The notes below the pieces were generated by a model. It was not told the DNA's origin. It did not search any database and was given only the letters and a program-made list of their open reading frames with translations. 64,000 nucleotides of DNA. Origin: Methanobacterium sp964452085 (lineage in GTDB: Archaea > Methanobacteriota > Methanobacteria > Methanobacteriales > Methanobacteriaceae). Positions 1 to 11,108 of this stretch are shown piece by piece (within the stretch, counting starts at the first letter, position 1; every line of letters begins with the position of its first letter). The position numbers and the translations under genes were made by a program. The stretch spans positions 310,001 to 374,000 of the forward strand of contig CAYVKL010000002.1 of the NCBI GenBank assembly GCA_964452085.1. Reading direction: 5' to 3'.

Positions 1-274
1 CTATTTCTTCTTTATCAACGAATTTAATATGTCCTGGAGTTTCATTCATCTCAACGGCGTCCATCACTATTACGTGACTTGGTTTCTCTCTTTTTATGGA
101 ACCCGTGAAATTTTCGGGGACAGTTTTACCATCAAAAACTACAACCTCTTTATTTTCTTGAAATAAATCAGACATTTCACGAGCTAGAACTGATCCAAGA
201 GCATCATCCCCTCTCATATCATTTCCTATCCCTAATATCACAATCTTGCGGTAATCCTTAAGAAACTGTTTCAA
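1..274 (-). CDS. hycI: Hydrogenase maturation protease, HycI family (3' end cut by window)
   Basis: The reverse strand reads GIGNDMRGDDALG near the N-terminus, the nickel-sensing start of HycI/HoxW endopeptidases. These remove the C-terminal tail of a [NiFe]-hydrogenase large subunit after nickel insertion. A second family feature, VIVMDAVEM, follows; its Asp is a usual metal ligand. The frame is open to base 1, so about 91 residues of a roughly 150-residue protein are present. I place the start at a TTG (274-272), giving MKQFLKDYRKIVILGIG; it overlaps the end of the upstream methyltransferase gene by 17 bases, implying cotranscription. No close ribosome-binding site is obvious, so the start is tentative. 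Fits with nikR nearby and hypA/hypB at 18.8-19.8 kb. Confidence 0.85.
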   Translation of the reverse strand, partial: MKQFLKDYRKIVILGIGNDMRGDDALGSVLAREMSDLFQENKEVVVFDGKTVPENFTGSIKREKPSHVIVMDAVEMNETPGHIKFVDKEEI

Positions 275-1031
275 CTGATGCTTTAAGAGTATCTAATCCA
301 CCTCCCATGGAATATTCTAAGTTTAAGATGATATTTTGACCTTTATTCACTTTTAAATCATTTGTAGGGGCCAAAATGGGTGGATTCATCATTGGTGTTG
401 GACCGCAGATGATTTGGGGAGTTAAAAGGGTGAATGTTGTAATTTTAATGCTAGAAATAATTCCTTTGACATTAATTGGAATAATAATCTGGTAATTAAC
501 TTTCTCAGATATATGGGGGTTCTTGAAATCTATTACATCATAAATAATAAGATTGCTAAGCAATTTATGACGTGGTGTTTTTTCTTCTTGATAAATAGGA
601 TAGTCAATGTTTAAAGATATAGCTTCCACTCCATTAAAAACACCGCAGGGTATGATGTCCCCATCTTTTTTTAGATATTTTCGAACAGAATTAAGAACTG
701 GAACTTGATCCTCGTCTATTAGGGCAGTGTCCATCATTTCACAGATTATCAAATCTGCTTTTTCAGGAAAAATAGTATTTTTAGCATCATTAACCATTAA
801 AAAGACATTTTTATATGGTTTAAGATTATTTTTTGCAAAATTTGCTGTATGAGGATCCTTTTCTACAGCGTAAACAAAATGAGCTAAGGGGGCAGCCCAG
901 GAACTAAGTATCCCTGAACCAGTCCCTAGATCGAATACAATACCTCTAGATTTTTCATTAATTGCTTCGTAAAGTGCGGTTAGTCGCTCTTTATCTGAAA
1001 GCAGGTGTTGCTGATAGGATGTAATTTTCAT
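258..1031 (-). CDS. SAM-dependent methyltransferase (PRMT/PrmA-like Rossmann fold)
   Basis: A 257-residue class I methyltransferase. The SAM-binding motif I (FDLGTGSGILSSWAA) lies near residues 33-47, motif II (VYAVEKDP) near 53-60, and a loop ICEMMDTALIDEDQ near 96-109 resembles the acidic loop of protein arginine methyltransferases. The C-terminal half is beta-rich, also PRMT-like. Such archaeal proteins are often named 'L11 methyltransferase-like' or 'methyltransferase domain protein'; the substrate is unknown. The gene overlaps the start of the hydrogenase protease gene, so the two are probably one transcript. I am sure of the methyltransferase fold and not of the target. Confidence 0.8.
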   Translation of the reverse strand: MKITSYQQHLLSDKERLTALYEAINEKSRGIVFDLGTGSGILSSWAAPLAHFVYAVEKDPHTANFAKNNLKPYKNVFLMVNDAKNTIFPEKADLIICEMMDTALIDEDQVPVLNSVRKYLKKDGDIIPCGVFNGVEAISLNIDYPIYQEEKTPRHKLLSNLIIYDVIDFKNPHISEKVNYQIIIPINVKGIISSIKITTFTLLTPQIICGPTPMMNPPILAPTNDLKVNKGQNIILNLEYSMGGGLDTLKASVETVS

Positions 1032-1071
1032 CCTGATTATCTTGTTGAATAATGCATTATTAATTTATGGT

Positions 1072-1479
1072 TCACTTTTGTTGTCCGCTGGCGGTACTGG
1101 TTAATTTAACGTGTTCTACTCCTTTGAGCCTCATAATCTTTTCAGTTAGGTCACGGATGTATTTAACGTCTCCTTTAACTACCACAACTTCCAAACAGTA
1201 TTTTTCGGTCATGTGGACGTGCATAACAGCGTTGATGTATTCTCTGTAATCGTGCTGGATGTCGGTAAGGTCTTCCATTACTCCTGTGTAGTGGTGGTCG
1301 TATATTACAGCGATGATGCCTATACGGTCACCTTCCATTTCTTTCATCCACTGATAACGTACAATATAGTCTTTTAACGCGTCTCGAATACCTTTAGATC
1401 TGGATTGGTATCCTCTGTCTTTTAATACTTCATCAAATTCATTTAACAGCTTTTTTGGCAATGACATGCTTATTCTCAT
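1072..1479 (-). CDS. nikR: Nickel-responsive transcriptional regulator NikR
   Basis: A ribbon-helix-helix repressor with a C-terminal ACT-like nickel domain. The N-terminus MRISMSLPKKLLNEFDEVL is the RHH strand and helix. Starting at ATG 1479 rather than the GTG one codon earlier, the predicted nickel ligands fall at His76, His87, His89 and Cys95, exactly the E. coli NikR numbering, which supports this start. A GGAGGG ribosome-binding site lies just upstream. The family binds Ni(II) and represses nickel uptake genes; the likely targets here are nickel/cobalt import and possibly hydrogenase maturation genes. It follows the hydrogenase protease operon on the same strand after a short gap. Confidence 0.95.
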   Translation of the reverse strand: MRISMSLPKKLLNEFDEVLKDRGYQSRSKGIRDALKDYIVRYQWMKEMEGDRIGIIAVIYDHHYTGVMEDLTDIQHDYREYINAVMHVHMTEKYCLEVVVVKGDVKYIRDLTEKIMRLKGVEHVKLTSTASGQQK

Positions 1480-1482
1480 CAC

Positions 1483-1987
1483 GGGGGTCCCTCCAAATTC
1501 TTTATTATTTCCAAATATTTTTAATATTATATTACTGTTTTATGGTATTTAAATGTTGCAGAAATATTTGAATATTGTTCACGTCAAGCAATTTTTAAAA
1601 ATAAAATGTGAACAATTTTTGATTTATTATAAAAATCTTAATATATAAACCTTGGGATGATACTGTTCAAAGAGCTATAATTAGGGTTGTTTTTTCGATT
1701 ATAACCTTTAAAATACTTTTTTTCAGAAGATAAATTTATTGTTTTTCATCTGCATGGTTTTCAAGAAGGAATTTTCGCAAAATGATTTAAATAAGACTTT
1801 AAAATTCAATTTTAGCAATTATTCTATTTATAAAAAGTATTATTCAGCATGCAATGAATTACAATTGAAAATACTACTTCATAATAATTTTTCATACTTA
1901 ATATGTCCAATAATCTGCATTTTTCATACTTAATCTTATAATAAAGTTTACTAATGATGTAAGCGCATATTATGTATTATTAGTTAT
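1483..1987. other. 505-bp intergenic region upstream of nikR
   Basis: AT-rich. On the minus strand it holds a TATA-like TTTAAATA (1554-1547) about 70 bases before nikR, and further upstream a 9-bp inverted repeat (listed separately). A 64-codon frame at 1739-1933 has no ribosome-binding site and looks random. The right end carries the promoter region of the CBS-domain gene. Confidence 0.6.
1574..1616. promoter_or_regulatory. Perfect 9-bp inverted repeat upstream of nikR, candidate operator
   Basis: ATTGTTCAC (1574-1582) and GTGAACAAT (1608-1616) are exact reverse complements separated by 25 bases. The dyad is 95-137 bases upstream of the nikR start, just upstream of a TATA-like box. NikR operators in other organisms are dyads with long spacers, so autoregulation is a reasonable inference. 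The spacer here is longer than the 16 bp of E. coli. Confidence 0.45.
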
Positions 1988-2008
1988 ATGGTTAGTAGGG
2001 TGAAAAAA

Positions 2009-2410
2009 ATGATAGTTAAAGAGGCAATGAACCAAGGTGTTATAACAATTACTTCCAGTACTCGTCCACCAGAAGCCTTTCAAAAAATGTACAAAGAAGG
2101 GGTTAGAAGACTTTTTGTGATGGATGATGATGGAGAGCCTTTAGGTGTGGTTTCCTATTCTGATCTAATTGGGGTCCTCGGAACCATTAAACCATCTGCT
2201 AAAGACGCAGTTTCTCTTGATATTACTGACATAATGTCTAAAGAAGTAATAACTATTTCTGCTGATGACGAGATTGAAGATGCTGCCAACCTAATGTTAA
2301 GAGCAGACATATCTGGTTTATTGGTTTTGGAAAATGATAAACCAGTGGGTGTAATCACCAAGACAGATATATGTCGAATGGTAGCAGCGGAACTCCTGGT
2401 ACCAGCCTAA
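2009..2410 (+). CDS. Tandem CBS-domain protein
   Basis: Two CBS motifs make up this roughly 133-residue protein: the first covers about residues 1-60 (IVKEAMNQGVITITSS...GVVSYSDLIG), the second about 70-130 (DIMSKEVITISADDEIED...GVITKTDICRMV). Paired CBS domains form a Bateman module that binds adenine nucleotides or SAM and usually regulates a partner. No catalytic domain is attached. I start at ATG 2009 because AGGGTGA (1997-2003) is well placed for it; an in-frame ATG at 1988 would place this site inside the gene. It stands alone, so the partner is unknown. Confidence 0.85.
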   Translation: MIVKEAMNQGVITITSSTRPPEAFQKMYKEGVRRLFVMDDDGEPLGVVSYSDLIGVLGTIKPSAKDAVSLDITDIMSKEVITISADDEIEDAANLMLRADISGLLVLENDKPVGVITKTDICRMVAAELLVPA

Positions 2411-2664
2411 AATTTGAAACTCAAATAAACTATTTTTATTTTCAAATTATATTTTCAAATATAATATTATAATTTTATTTTTTATATTATTAGATCTCCA
2501 TCATAATGAAGTGATTTTCGATAAAAAAAGTTTTTCGATTCTTTTATAAATAAATCTCTAGTAAAATCTCTATATTTTGAATTTTTCTAAAAAATAATCC
2601 TATTCTTAAAAAAAGCTGTTTTAAAAACTAAATAAGAATTGTGTGACATTGATAATGAATTAAA

Positions 2665-2738
<74 letters not shown>

Positions 2739-2739
2739 G

Positions 2740-3122
<383 letters not shown>

Positions 3123-3569
3123 ATGTATAGAAAAATTTTACTACCTACTGATGGCTCTGAATATTCTGAAAAGGCTGGAAAACACGCTATATGGATTGCA
3201 GATAAGAGCATTTCTCAGATTGTAGTTTTAAATATAGTTGATACCTCATTTTTGAAATCAATACCTCAACAAGATCTTGAATTGAGTTTAGAAAAGCAAT
3301 TCGAAGCAGAAGGAAACATGGCAGTTCAAAAATTTTCTGAAAATTTAGAAATCAGTCAATGTGATGGTAAATGTAAAAATGTTCAGTTGATAACCAAAAT
3401 TAGGAAAGGAAAACCTGCTGATGAAATATTGAAGACCATTGAAAAAGAGGGGATAGATCTGGTAGTGATGGGAGCTTCTGGAAAACATGGCTTTAATAGA
3501 TTATATCCGGGAAGTGTAACTGAAATGGTGGTTAGATCTGCTTCTTGTCCTGTATTAGTGGTAAAATAG
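3123..3569 (+). CDS. Universal stress protein, UspA family
   Basis: A 148-residue single-domain Usp. The N-terminal strand MYRKILLPTDGSEYSEKA and the C-terminal nucleotide loop GASGKHGFNRLYPGSVTEMV (G-2x-G-9x-G-S) are both intact, so it should bind ATP. The family is cytoplasmic and linked to stress survival, usually as a dimer. A GGGGGA ribosome-binding site precedes the ATG. Not in an obvious operon. It contains an internal CDGKC pair of cysteines, which is uncommon for the family. Confidence 0.9.
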   Translation: MYRKILLPTDGSEYSEKAGKHAIWIADKSISQIVVLNIVDTSFLKSIPQQDLELSLEKQFEAEGNMAVQKFSENLEISQCDGKCKNVQLITKIRKGKPADEILKTIEKEGIDLVVMGASGKHGFNRLYPGSVTEMVVRSASCPVLVVK

Positions 3570-3844
3570 ATAATTATTGATTTTTAATTTTTTTTAAATT
3601 TTTTTAAATTTTTTCATTATTTTTGGTAATTAAAGAAAAAAAGAATTCATTTTTCCACAATGTTTATATAATTGATTTTTCTATCAATACAAGTTATAAT
3701 TAAAATTTTAAAATTCTAATTTAAGAAACTGAGAAATGTTAAGTTTTGATTAAAATTGATTAAATTAAAAAATATTAGATATTTAAACTTACCATTTAGA
3801 ATAGTTTTAAAAAAATGCAATTTTATTAAAAAAATGGTGTTGTT

Positions 3845-4492
3845 ATGTACATAGTAATAATGGGTGGTGGAAGGGTGGGTTTGACCCTTGCCAACTACTT
3901 AGTAGCTTCTGGAAATGATGTAACTCTCATTGAAAGTAATAATGGGTTGTGTGGTAATGCAGCTACAGAATTAGATGCTTTAGTCATCTGTGGGAATGGT
4001 ACAAATATAAAAACCCTGGAAGAGGCAAATGTATCTGATGCTGATGTTTTTGTGGCTGCAACTGGTCATGATGAGGCTAACCTACTCTCATGTATCCTGG
4101 TAAAAGAGTATAAAGTCCCCAAGATTATTGCAAGGGTAAGCAACCCTGATCATGAAGAGGCTTTTAAAAAGGTAGGGATCCATGATGTTATAAGCCCAGA
4201 ACTAACCGCGGCAGGCTATTTGGAAAAATTGATTAATCGCCCTAAAATAGCCGATTTAATAGTTGTAGGAAAAGGAAATGCAGAGCTACTGGATATTAGT
4301 ATTCAGAATTCTAAAGTTGTTGGGAAAAGAGTGGGTGATTTGAGCCCTACTGATGATTATATAATTGCTGCAATTCATCAGAATGGTGAGATGTATATCC
4401 CTCAGGATGATTGGATTCTGGAAAGGAATGAAAAAATCTCCGTGCTTGTTAAAACCAGTTCAGTGAAAAAAGTAACTTCTGTTTTTATTTAA
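3845..4492 (+). CDS. trkA: TrkA-type K+ channel/transporter regulatory subunit (RCK)
   Basis: 215 residues: an N-terminal Rossmann NAD-binding domain (GGGRVGLTLANYLVASG, then acidic IES at the end of strand 2) over about residues 1-120, and a TrkA-C domain over about 135-215. TrkA proteins sit on the cytoplasmic face of Trk/Ktr potassium transporters and gate them by nucleotide binding. No membrane subunit (TrkH/KtrB) is adjacent. The gene is isolated between AT-rich spacers. Confidence 0.9.
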   Translation: MYIVIMGGGRVGLTLANYLVASGNDVTLIESNNGLCGNAATELDALVICGNGTNIKTLEEANVSDADVFVAATGHDEANLLSCILVKEYKVPKIIARVSNPDHEEAFKKVGIHDVISPELTAAGYLEKLINRPKIADLIVVGKGNAELLDISIQNSKVVGKRVGDLSPTDDYIIAAIHQNGEMYIPQDDWILERNEKISVLVKTSSVKKVTSVFI

Positions 4493-4728
4493 TAAATTGT
4501 TCTTTGTATGTAATCGGGCATAATAAACAATTCTAAAATAAATAAGCAATTCTATAAATCTGAAATATTTATTTATAATTTTTAATTTTATCTAATTACT
4601 TTCTTTCATATTTACTTTTATATTCAATTTTTAATTTGTTTTAAACATATTTTAGAATTTTTAACTTCCTTTTGGGATTTTAGACAACTATGAAAATGTG
4701 TAGTTATGGCATATGGGGTGTTTATTAT

Positions 4729-6276
4729 TCAGATTTCATATTGCAGAACATCCTGGAGAATTTTCATGTCAATGTTATTTTCAACCAGATCTGACAAACG
4801 CTGAATAGAGAAGCTTTTTAACTCCTGGAAATCATCATGCTGATATCCTAAACGTTCCAAACCATTAATTTCCCTTAAATAGTCTGTAAATGATCTGCGG
4901 AGATTAAAATTATGAAAAATTCCATGGAAATATGTGCCTGCTGTCAAACCTTCTTGCGCACCGTCAAAACCAGATTGAGGGTGATTACCACAACCTTTTA
5001 TAACTTTAAGGAGAGGTTTAGATGTTCCCAGGCGAGATATTCCTTCATGAAGTTCATATCCATTTAAAATTTCTCCAGTCACGTCTTTGAAGATTCCATC
5101 GCCAATAATTGTTCCCTGACTCTGGCTGATTATTTTTTCAACTTCTCCAAAGGTGGTTTTAACATCCAGAATGCCCATTCCTTCAACAGTGCCAATATTC
5201 GACTCTTTAAGTGAAGAGTCCATGATCTTTGTTCCTAACATCTGATAACCTCCACAGATACCAAAAACAGGTATTTCATTGGCAATTACCTTAATTTCCT
5301 CTGCAAGACCAGCCTTATCCACCGATACCATATCACTGATACTGTTACGTGTTCCTGGAATAATTAGTGCATCTACATTTCCAATTTCATCCCCCATTTC
5401 AATGAGCTTCACTCCTACTTCTGGTTCGTATTCCAGAGGATCAATGTCAGTGAAGTTGGAAATACGTGGTAATCTTATGACACCAATTGTTATTTTGCCA
5501 CTGCTACGGTATTTACGTTCTGATAGTGATGCTGAGTCTTCTTCAGGAAGTTTAAGGCCCTGATCATAAGGTAATACGCCCAGAACTGGTACTCCTACAA
5601 TTTCTTCAATTTGCCTGATTCCCGGCATTAAAATATCTAAATTCCCTCTAAATTTGTTGATGACGATTCCTTTAATTCTCGCACGATCTTCTGGAGGGAG
5701 AAGCTGAAAAGTACCCGCAATTGAGGCAAAAACCCCTCCTTTGTCAATATCGGCCACTAATATCACGTCGGCGTCAGCTAAACGGGCTATCTGCATGTTG
5801 GCCAGATCAACATCCAGCATATTTATCTCAGCAGGAGAACCGGCACCTTCCATTATAATAACATCGTAATCATTTTTTAGAGCATTTAAAGACTCCTTAA
5901 TGGCATTCAGTGCATTATTTCGAAAATTATGTTGATAATGATAGAAATTCATATCTCCAGCAGGTTTACCATGGACAATAACCTGAGAGATGAAGTCTTC
6001 CTTTGGTTTAAGTAGAACTGGATTCATATGGTGGTGTGGTTCAACGCCTGCAGCTTCGGCTTGAAGTACTTGGGCAATTGCTATTTCCCTGTTTTCTTGT
6101 GTGGTGAATGAATTGAGGGACATATTCTGAGATTTAAAGGGAGCAACACGATACCCTCTTTGTGAGAAAATACGGCAGAGTGCTGCGACTAATACACTTT
6201 TCCCGGCGTTTGAAGCAGTTCCCTGAACCATTATAAATTTGGTTGTCTTTGAAGGTACCATTTTCTCACTTTCCAT
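4729..6276 (-). CDS. cobQ: Cobyric acid synthase (adenosylcobyric acid synthase)
   Basis: A 515-residue CobQ/CbiP enzyme that amidates four carboxyls of adenosylcobyrinate a,c-diamide with glutamine and ATP. The N-terminal DTBS-like domain begins with VQGTASNAGKS (P-loop), and a C-terminal class I glutaminase has Cys341 (GICGGYQMLG) and His451 (YFHGIFHN). Length is typical. It supplies corrinoid cofactor for methyl transfer in methanogenesis. The first Met is at 6276; an alternative ATG at 6261 follows GTGAG and gives MVPSKTTKF, so the start may be five codons later. It is monocistronic. Confidence 0.95.
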   Translation of the reverse strand: MESEKMVPSKTTKFIMVQGTASNAGKSVLVAALCRIFSQRGYRVAPFKSQNMSLNSFTTQENREIAIAQVLQAEAAGVEPHHHMNPVLLKPKEDFISQVIVHGKPAGDMNFYHYQHNFRNNALNAIKESLNALKNDYDVIIMEGAGSPAEINMLDVDLANMQIARLADADVILVADIDKGGVFASIAGTFQLLPPEDRARIKGIVINKFRGNLDILMPGIRQIEEIVGVPVLGVLPYDQGLKLPEEDSASLSERKYRSSGKITIGVIRLPRISNFTDIDPLEYEPEVGVKLIEMGDEIGNVDALIIPGTRNSISDMVSVDKAGLAEEIKVIANEIPVFGICGGYQMLGTKIMDSSLKESNIGTVEGMGILDVKTTFGEVEKIISQSQGTIIGDGIFKDVTGEILNGYELHEGISRLGTSKPLLKVIKGCGNHPQSGFDGAQEGLTAGTYFHGIFHNFNLRRSFTDYLREINGLERLGYQHDDFQELKSFSIQRLSDLVENNIDMKILQDVLQYEI

Positions 6277-6616
<340 letters not shown>

Positions 6617-8524
6617 ATGGCAAATTATAACCCAGATTCTGAGGTTTCTGCTGATGAAAACCTCGAAACTCGCAGTTACAAAGCTTCAGGAGACATAGAT
6701 GTTCCTGATAAGATCATAGATCAGATCATCGGCCAGAAAGAAGCCGTGGAAACCGTTAAAAAAGCAGCTAAACAACGCCGTAACGTTCTTCTAATCGGGG
6801 AACCTGGTGTAGGAAAGTCAATGCTGGCCAAAGGAATGGCAGAACTACTACCACCTGAGGAACTGCAGGACATATTAGTATACCCTAACATGGAAGACAA
6901 CCACAATCCTTTGATTGGTGTAATGCCTGCTGGTGAAGGGAAAAATGTTGTAACCAATTACAAAATTAAGGCCAAAGGACAGGAAGAGCGTAAAAACATG
7001 TTCATGATAGCCATTATCAGCCTAATACTGGTAATTGGTTTTGTTATGCAGCAATTCTTGGCAGCAATCATAGCTGCAGGTATTGTATTCCTTGCACTAC
7101 AACAAATGAAACCCCGCAGCACAGTGATGGTTCCCAAACTTCTCATTAACAATGACAAAAAGAACATGGCTCCATTCGTAGATGCAACTGGAGCACATGC
7201 CGGAGCCCTTTTAGGGGATGTAAGACACGATCCATACCAGTCTGGTGGACTGGGAACTCCAGCACATGAAAGGGTAGAACCTGGTATGATCCATAAAGCA
7301 AACAAAGGTGTGCTTTATGTTGATGAAATTGGGTCTTTGAAGATGAAAACCCAACAGGAACTCCTCACTGCTATGCAGGAGAAAAAGTACCAGATAACCG
7401 GACAGAGTGAAACCAGCAGTGGTGCCATGGTTCGTTCACAGGAAGTACCTTGTGACTTTGTGTTAGTGGCATCTGGAAACCTGCATGTCCTGGAAGGAAT
7501 GCATCCTGCACTCAGAAGCAGGATACGTGGTTACGGTTATGAAGTTTTCATGAAGGACACCATGAAGGATAATCCTGAAAATAGGGATAAACTGGTTCAA
7601 TTTGTGGCCCAGGAAGTCAAAAAAGACGGTCGCATACCACACTTTGGTAGTGAAGCTGTTGCTGAAATCATTCACGAAGCACAGCGTAGAGCCGGCAAAA
7701 AAGAAGCCCTAACCCTTAGATTAAGGGACCTTGGAGGGTTGGTTAGAGCCGCTGGAGACATTGCCAAAGGTGAAAAGGCAGATTTCGTTACAGTCCAACA
7801 CGTCCTCAGTGCTAAAAAACTGGCTCGAACACTTGAACAACAAATCGCCGACAGATACATTGTCCAAAAGAAACGATACAGAGTATTCAAATCTGAAGGT
7901 GGCGAAGTTGGAAAAGTCAACGGACTCGCCATTATTGGAGACCGTAGTGGTATTATAATGCCGATTGCAGCCGAAGCAGCACCTGCACAGAGTAAAGATG
8001 AAGGTAAAATCATCGCAACGGGAAAACTGGGAGAGATTGCTAAGGAAGCAGTGCAGAATGTAAGTGCTCTGGTTAAAAAACACACTGGAACTGACATATC
8101 AAATTATGATATTCATATTCAGTTTCTGCAATCCTACGAAGGAGTAGAAGGAGACAGTGCAAGTGTATCTGTTGCTACTGCCGTTGTATCTGCTCTGGAG
8201 AACATACCAGTTGACCAGTCAGTAGCCTTAACTGGATCATTAAGCATCCGTGGAGACGTACTCCCTGTTGGGGGAGTCACTGGCAAGATCGAAGCTGCAG
8301 CTGAAGCTGGAATTCGAAAAGTACTAATTCCTAAATCCAATATGGAAGATGTCCTAATAGAGGATCACTACCGTAAAAAGATTGAAATTGTACCCGTAGA
8401 GACCCTTAGTGATGTTCTTGAGCATACTCTTATTGGCAAGGGTAAAAAAAGCCTCATGGACAAGATGCAGAAGATCACAGACATGGTTCCCAAGGGAATA
8501 CTACAAAAACCAACAACCCATTAA
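6617..8524 (+). CDS. lonB: Archaeal membrane-bound ATP-dependent protease LonB
   Basis: 635 residues. An AAA+ module is interrupted by the two transmembrane helices typical of archaeal LonB (about residues 130-163): Walker A GEPGVGKS near 61-68 and Walker B LYVDEIG near 233-239. The C-terminal Lon protease domain has the catalytic dyad Ser514 (EGDSASVS) and Lys557 (VTGKIEAA), 43 residues apart as in E. coli Lon. It degrades unfolded and regulatory proteins at the cytoplasmic face of the membrane. Unlike most archaea, this genome also encodes a soluble bacterial-type LonA at 44.9-47.3 kb. Confidence 0.97.
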   Translation: MANYNPDSEVSADENLETRSYKASGDIDVPDKIIDQIIGQKEAVETVKKAAKQRRNVLLIGEPGVGKSMLAKGMAELLPPEELQDILVYPNMEDNHNPLIGVMPAGEGKNVVTNYKIKAKGQEERKNMFMIAIISLILVIGFVMQQFLAAIIAAGIVFLALQQMKPRSTVMVPKLLINNDKKNMAPFVDATGAHAGALLGDVRHDPYQSGGLGTPAHERVEPGMIHKANKGVLYVDEIGSLKMKTQQELLTAMQEKKYQITGQSETSSGAMVRSQEVPCDFVLVASGNLHVLEGMHPALRSRIRGYGYEVFMKDTMKDNPENRDKLVQFVAQEVKKDGRIPHFGSEAVAEIIHEAQRRAGKKEALTLRLRDLGGLVRAAGDIAKGEKADFVTVQHVLSAKKLARTLEQQIADRYIVQKKRYRVFKSEGGEVGKVNGLAIIGDRSGIIMPIAAEAAPAQSKDEGKIIATGKLGEIAKEAVQNVSALVKKHTGTDISNYDIHIQFLQSYEGVEGDSASVSVATAVVSALENIPVDQSVALTGSLSIRGDVLPVGGVTGKIEAAAEAGIRKVLIPKSNMEDVLIEDHYRKKIEIVPVETLSDVLEHTLIGKGKKSLMDKMQKITDMVPKGILQKPTTH

Positions 8525-10536
<2,012 letters not shown>

Positions 10537-10691
10537 AGAGTTCAAATATAACTTAAAATACACATTTTCTTTCTTTAATTCTATTTTTTCTATTTTTTCA
10601 GTTTTGATGATTTTATTTCTTAGTATATCAATAAAAGAATATTTGCTGGATATTAATAAAAGCAAATAACGCATGATATTATTTAATTTTG

Positions 10692-11108
10692 CTATTGAAT
10701 CTTTTTTGAAACTGTAAGGCGATTTTTACCATCCAAAAACTCGTAATGAACATAATCAGTCAGTGTCTTCAGGAAATGGATACCCAATCCTCCAGGGGAT
10801 CTTTCTTCTAAAGAAGCATTTAAATCAGGTTTTTTAGCATTCAATGGGTTGAAAGGTTCACCCTGATCTTCTATCATCAGGATAATCTTTTCTTCTTCTT
10901 CCCAAATGGTAAGATGAATGGGGCCAGTCTGTTGGTTGTAGCCATGCAGGATGATATTTGATGAAACTTCATCCGCCGCCAGTTGCAATTGGAAAATTCC
11001 CTTGTCATGCAAACCCAATTTTCGAGCATTAATGGAGATAAAATCAGCTATCTGGGAAAGATTCTCTAAATCAGCCTTTACATCCAGTTTGAACTTTTTA
11101 TTATTCAT
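10692..11108 (-). CDS. RsbW/SpoIIAB-like serine kinase-type HATPase
   Basis: 138 residues of GHKL ATPase fold. N box LAADEVSSNIILHGY (about 45-59), G1 box IEDQGEPF (about 89-96) and G2 box PGGLGIHFLKTL (about 114-125) are all present, so ATP binding and kinase activity are plausible. In bacteria this family binds sigma factors and phosphorylates STAS antagonists. Archaea lack sigma factors, so the partner must differ. The ATG directly follows the stop of the SpoIIE-type phosphatase gene (no gap), so the two proteins are made together. It is the last gene of the cassette running from 16.5 kb. Confidence 0.88.
   Translation of the reverse strand: MNNKKFKLDVKADLENLSQIADFISINARKLGLHDKGIFQLQLAADEVSSNIILHGYNQQTGPIHLTIWEEEEKIILMIEDQGEPFNPLNAKKPDLNASLEERSPGGLGIHFLKTLTDYVHYEFLDGKNRLTVSKKIQ

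Noticed and set aside
1739..1933. 64-codon plus-strand frame in the nikR upstream region
   Set aside because: No ribosome-binding site, AT-driven composition and no recognisable fold.
7463..8097. Long minus-strand frames inside lonB
   Set aside because: Antisense shadows of a well-supported gene; no independent evidence.
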